A stretch of 37,917 bases of DNA from a virus, in the IMG/VR virus record IMGVR_UViG_3300042309_000556, positions 1 through 37,917 of that record; one strand, given 5' to 3'. Positions 37,451-37,917 of this stretch are shown here, piece by piece. Each line of letters begins with the position of its first letter. The first letter of the stretch is position 1. The notes beneath the pieces were generated by a model. It had not been told where the DNA came from. It did not search any database and saw only the letters and a list, made by a program, of their open reading frames with translations. The position numbers and the translations under genes are program-made.

Positions 37451-37917
37451 GCACAAGAATTTGATCGTCGAGCTTTTGCAAGCTGAATCTCAGACTCGAT
37501 CCACATCCAAAGGTGGGATGGAGTATGAAGCGAGACTATTCAAGCGAGCCGCCGACGCCATCCAAGCCCTGACCAGCAAGCCGGCCGGGGTGGGTGATGC
37601 GCCAATGGCGCCATGGCCCGACTTCCTGGGCCAGCCGATCAGGCATGGCGACGTGCTATTGCATCCCGATGCCACTGAATTCGTGGCGGTGAGGATTCCG
37701 GGATACCCCGACGAATTGGATGCGTGGCGCGCTATATACGGTGAGTCTGATGGGCACGTGTACGCACATAGGCTAAACCTGCAAATCGGCGAAAAAGGCC
37801 GCGCGGTGCTGGCATCCGCCCCCACCAAGCCGGACAGCGAGGCTGTTGCTGCCTTCCTGAAGCTTCGCGACGAGTCATTGGCGCCAGGCGAAGCTGATGA
37901 AGCCGAACGCAGCGAGT
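37440..37917 (+). CDS. hypothetical protein, partial (C-terminus beyond window)
   Basis: At least 159 residues from the ATG at 37440, open to the right edge. It overlaps the previous gene by 11 bases. Parts: EHKNLIVELLQAESQ, PWPDFLGQPIRHGDVLLHPD, IYGESDGHVYAHRLNLQ. A modular accessory protein of the type often found at the end of small-gene runs in phages. No function is recognised. Confidence 0.65.
   Translation, partial: MNSEHKNLIVELLQAESQTRSTSKGGMEYEARLFKRAADAIQALTSKPAGVGDAPMAPWPDFLGQPIRHGDVLLHPDATEFVAVRIPGYPDELDAWRAIYGESDGHVYAHRLNLQIGEKGRAVLASAPTKPDSEAVAAFLKLRDESLAPGEADEAERSE

Noticed and set aside
29403-37917. Integrase, excisionase or att site near the immunity region
   Set aside because: No tyrosine or serine recombinase motif in any frame was noticed; an integrase may lie beyond the window.

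Overview
The window is a large part of a temperate, short-tailed (podovirus-type) phage or prophage with a lambda/P22-like genome plan. It is GC-rich and almost fully coding. Genes are tightly packed, with ATGA, GTGA and TGATG stop/start overlaps at most junctions. GC-rich codon use and the gene mix (P22-type portal, gp4-like and gp10-like proteins, ejection proteins, lambdoid early genes) suggest a proteobacterial host. Xanthomonadaceae or a similar high-GC group is my guess, without a database search. No integrase, att site, tRNA or host gene is visible; both ends cut through phage genes.

Layout. Positions 1-29612 are read on the minus strand from the cro-side promoter: cro, a CII-like HTH gene, two small genes, a lambda O-like initiator with origin-like repeats inside it, a DnaB-type helicase, NinI-like phosphatase, NinB/Orf, small zinc proteins, YbcO-like nuclease, RusA resolvase, then the late genes (terminase, portal, scaffold, capsid, gp4-like adaptor, a three-part gp10-like tail-hub set, ejection proteins with two GNAT-fold genes), a moron-like insert, lysis genes (lambda R-type endolysin, holin, Rz/Rz1) and tail-fibre genes at the left edge. 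Positions 29686-31196 on the plus strand are the repressor operon: a CI-like repressor and four small genes, including a lipoprotein and two membrane proteins, which are candidate lysogenic-conversion or superinfection-exclusion genes. Positions 31349-37917 on the plus strand are the second early operon, lambda PL-like: many tiny genes, a probable single-strand annealing protein, a YqaJ/lambda-exonuclease gene and more small accessory genes running off the right edge.

Regulation can be read unusually well. Five copies of a 16-bp operator (consensus CTACAGGATTCTGTAG) sit at two promoters 1.6 kb apart, PR before cro and PL before 31349, and both promoters use TTGACT as -35. At the cro/cII boundary there are three TTGC boxes spaced exactly 10 bp, matching the TTGC-N6-TTGC site of lambda CII and pointing toward the repressor: a PRE-type establishment promoter. 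In the late region a box TCCGTTGA recurs four times in the sense orientation, once before each module (packaging, capsid, ejection, lysis), twice directly behind a terminator, and three times about 32-35 bases before an ATG with little or no Shine-Dalgarno. I read these as a family of late promoters, some giving leaderless mRNAs.

The most unusual parts are this late-promoter family, the gp10-like tail-hub protein split into three coupled genes and loaded with CBM-like, Ig-like and Asp-box propeller modules, a self-contained moron with its own promoter, palindrome and terminator inside the late operon, and the conversion genes behind the repressor.
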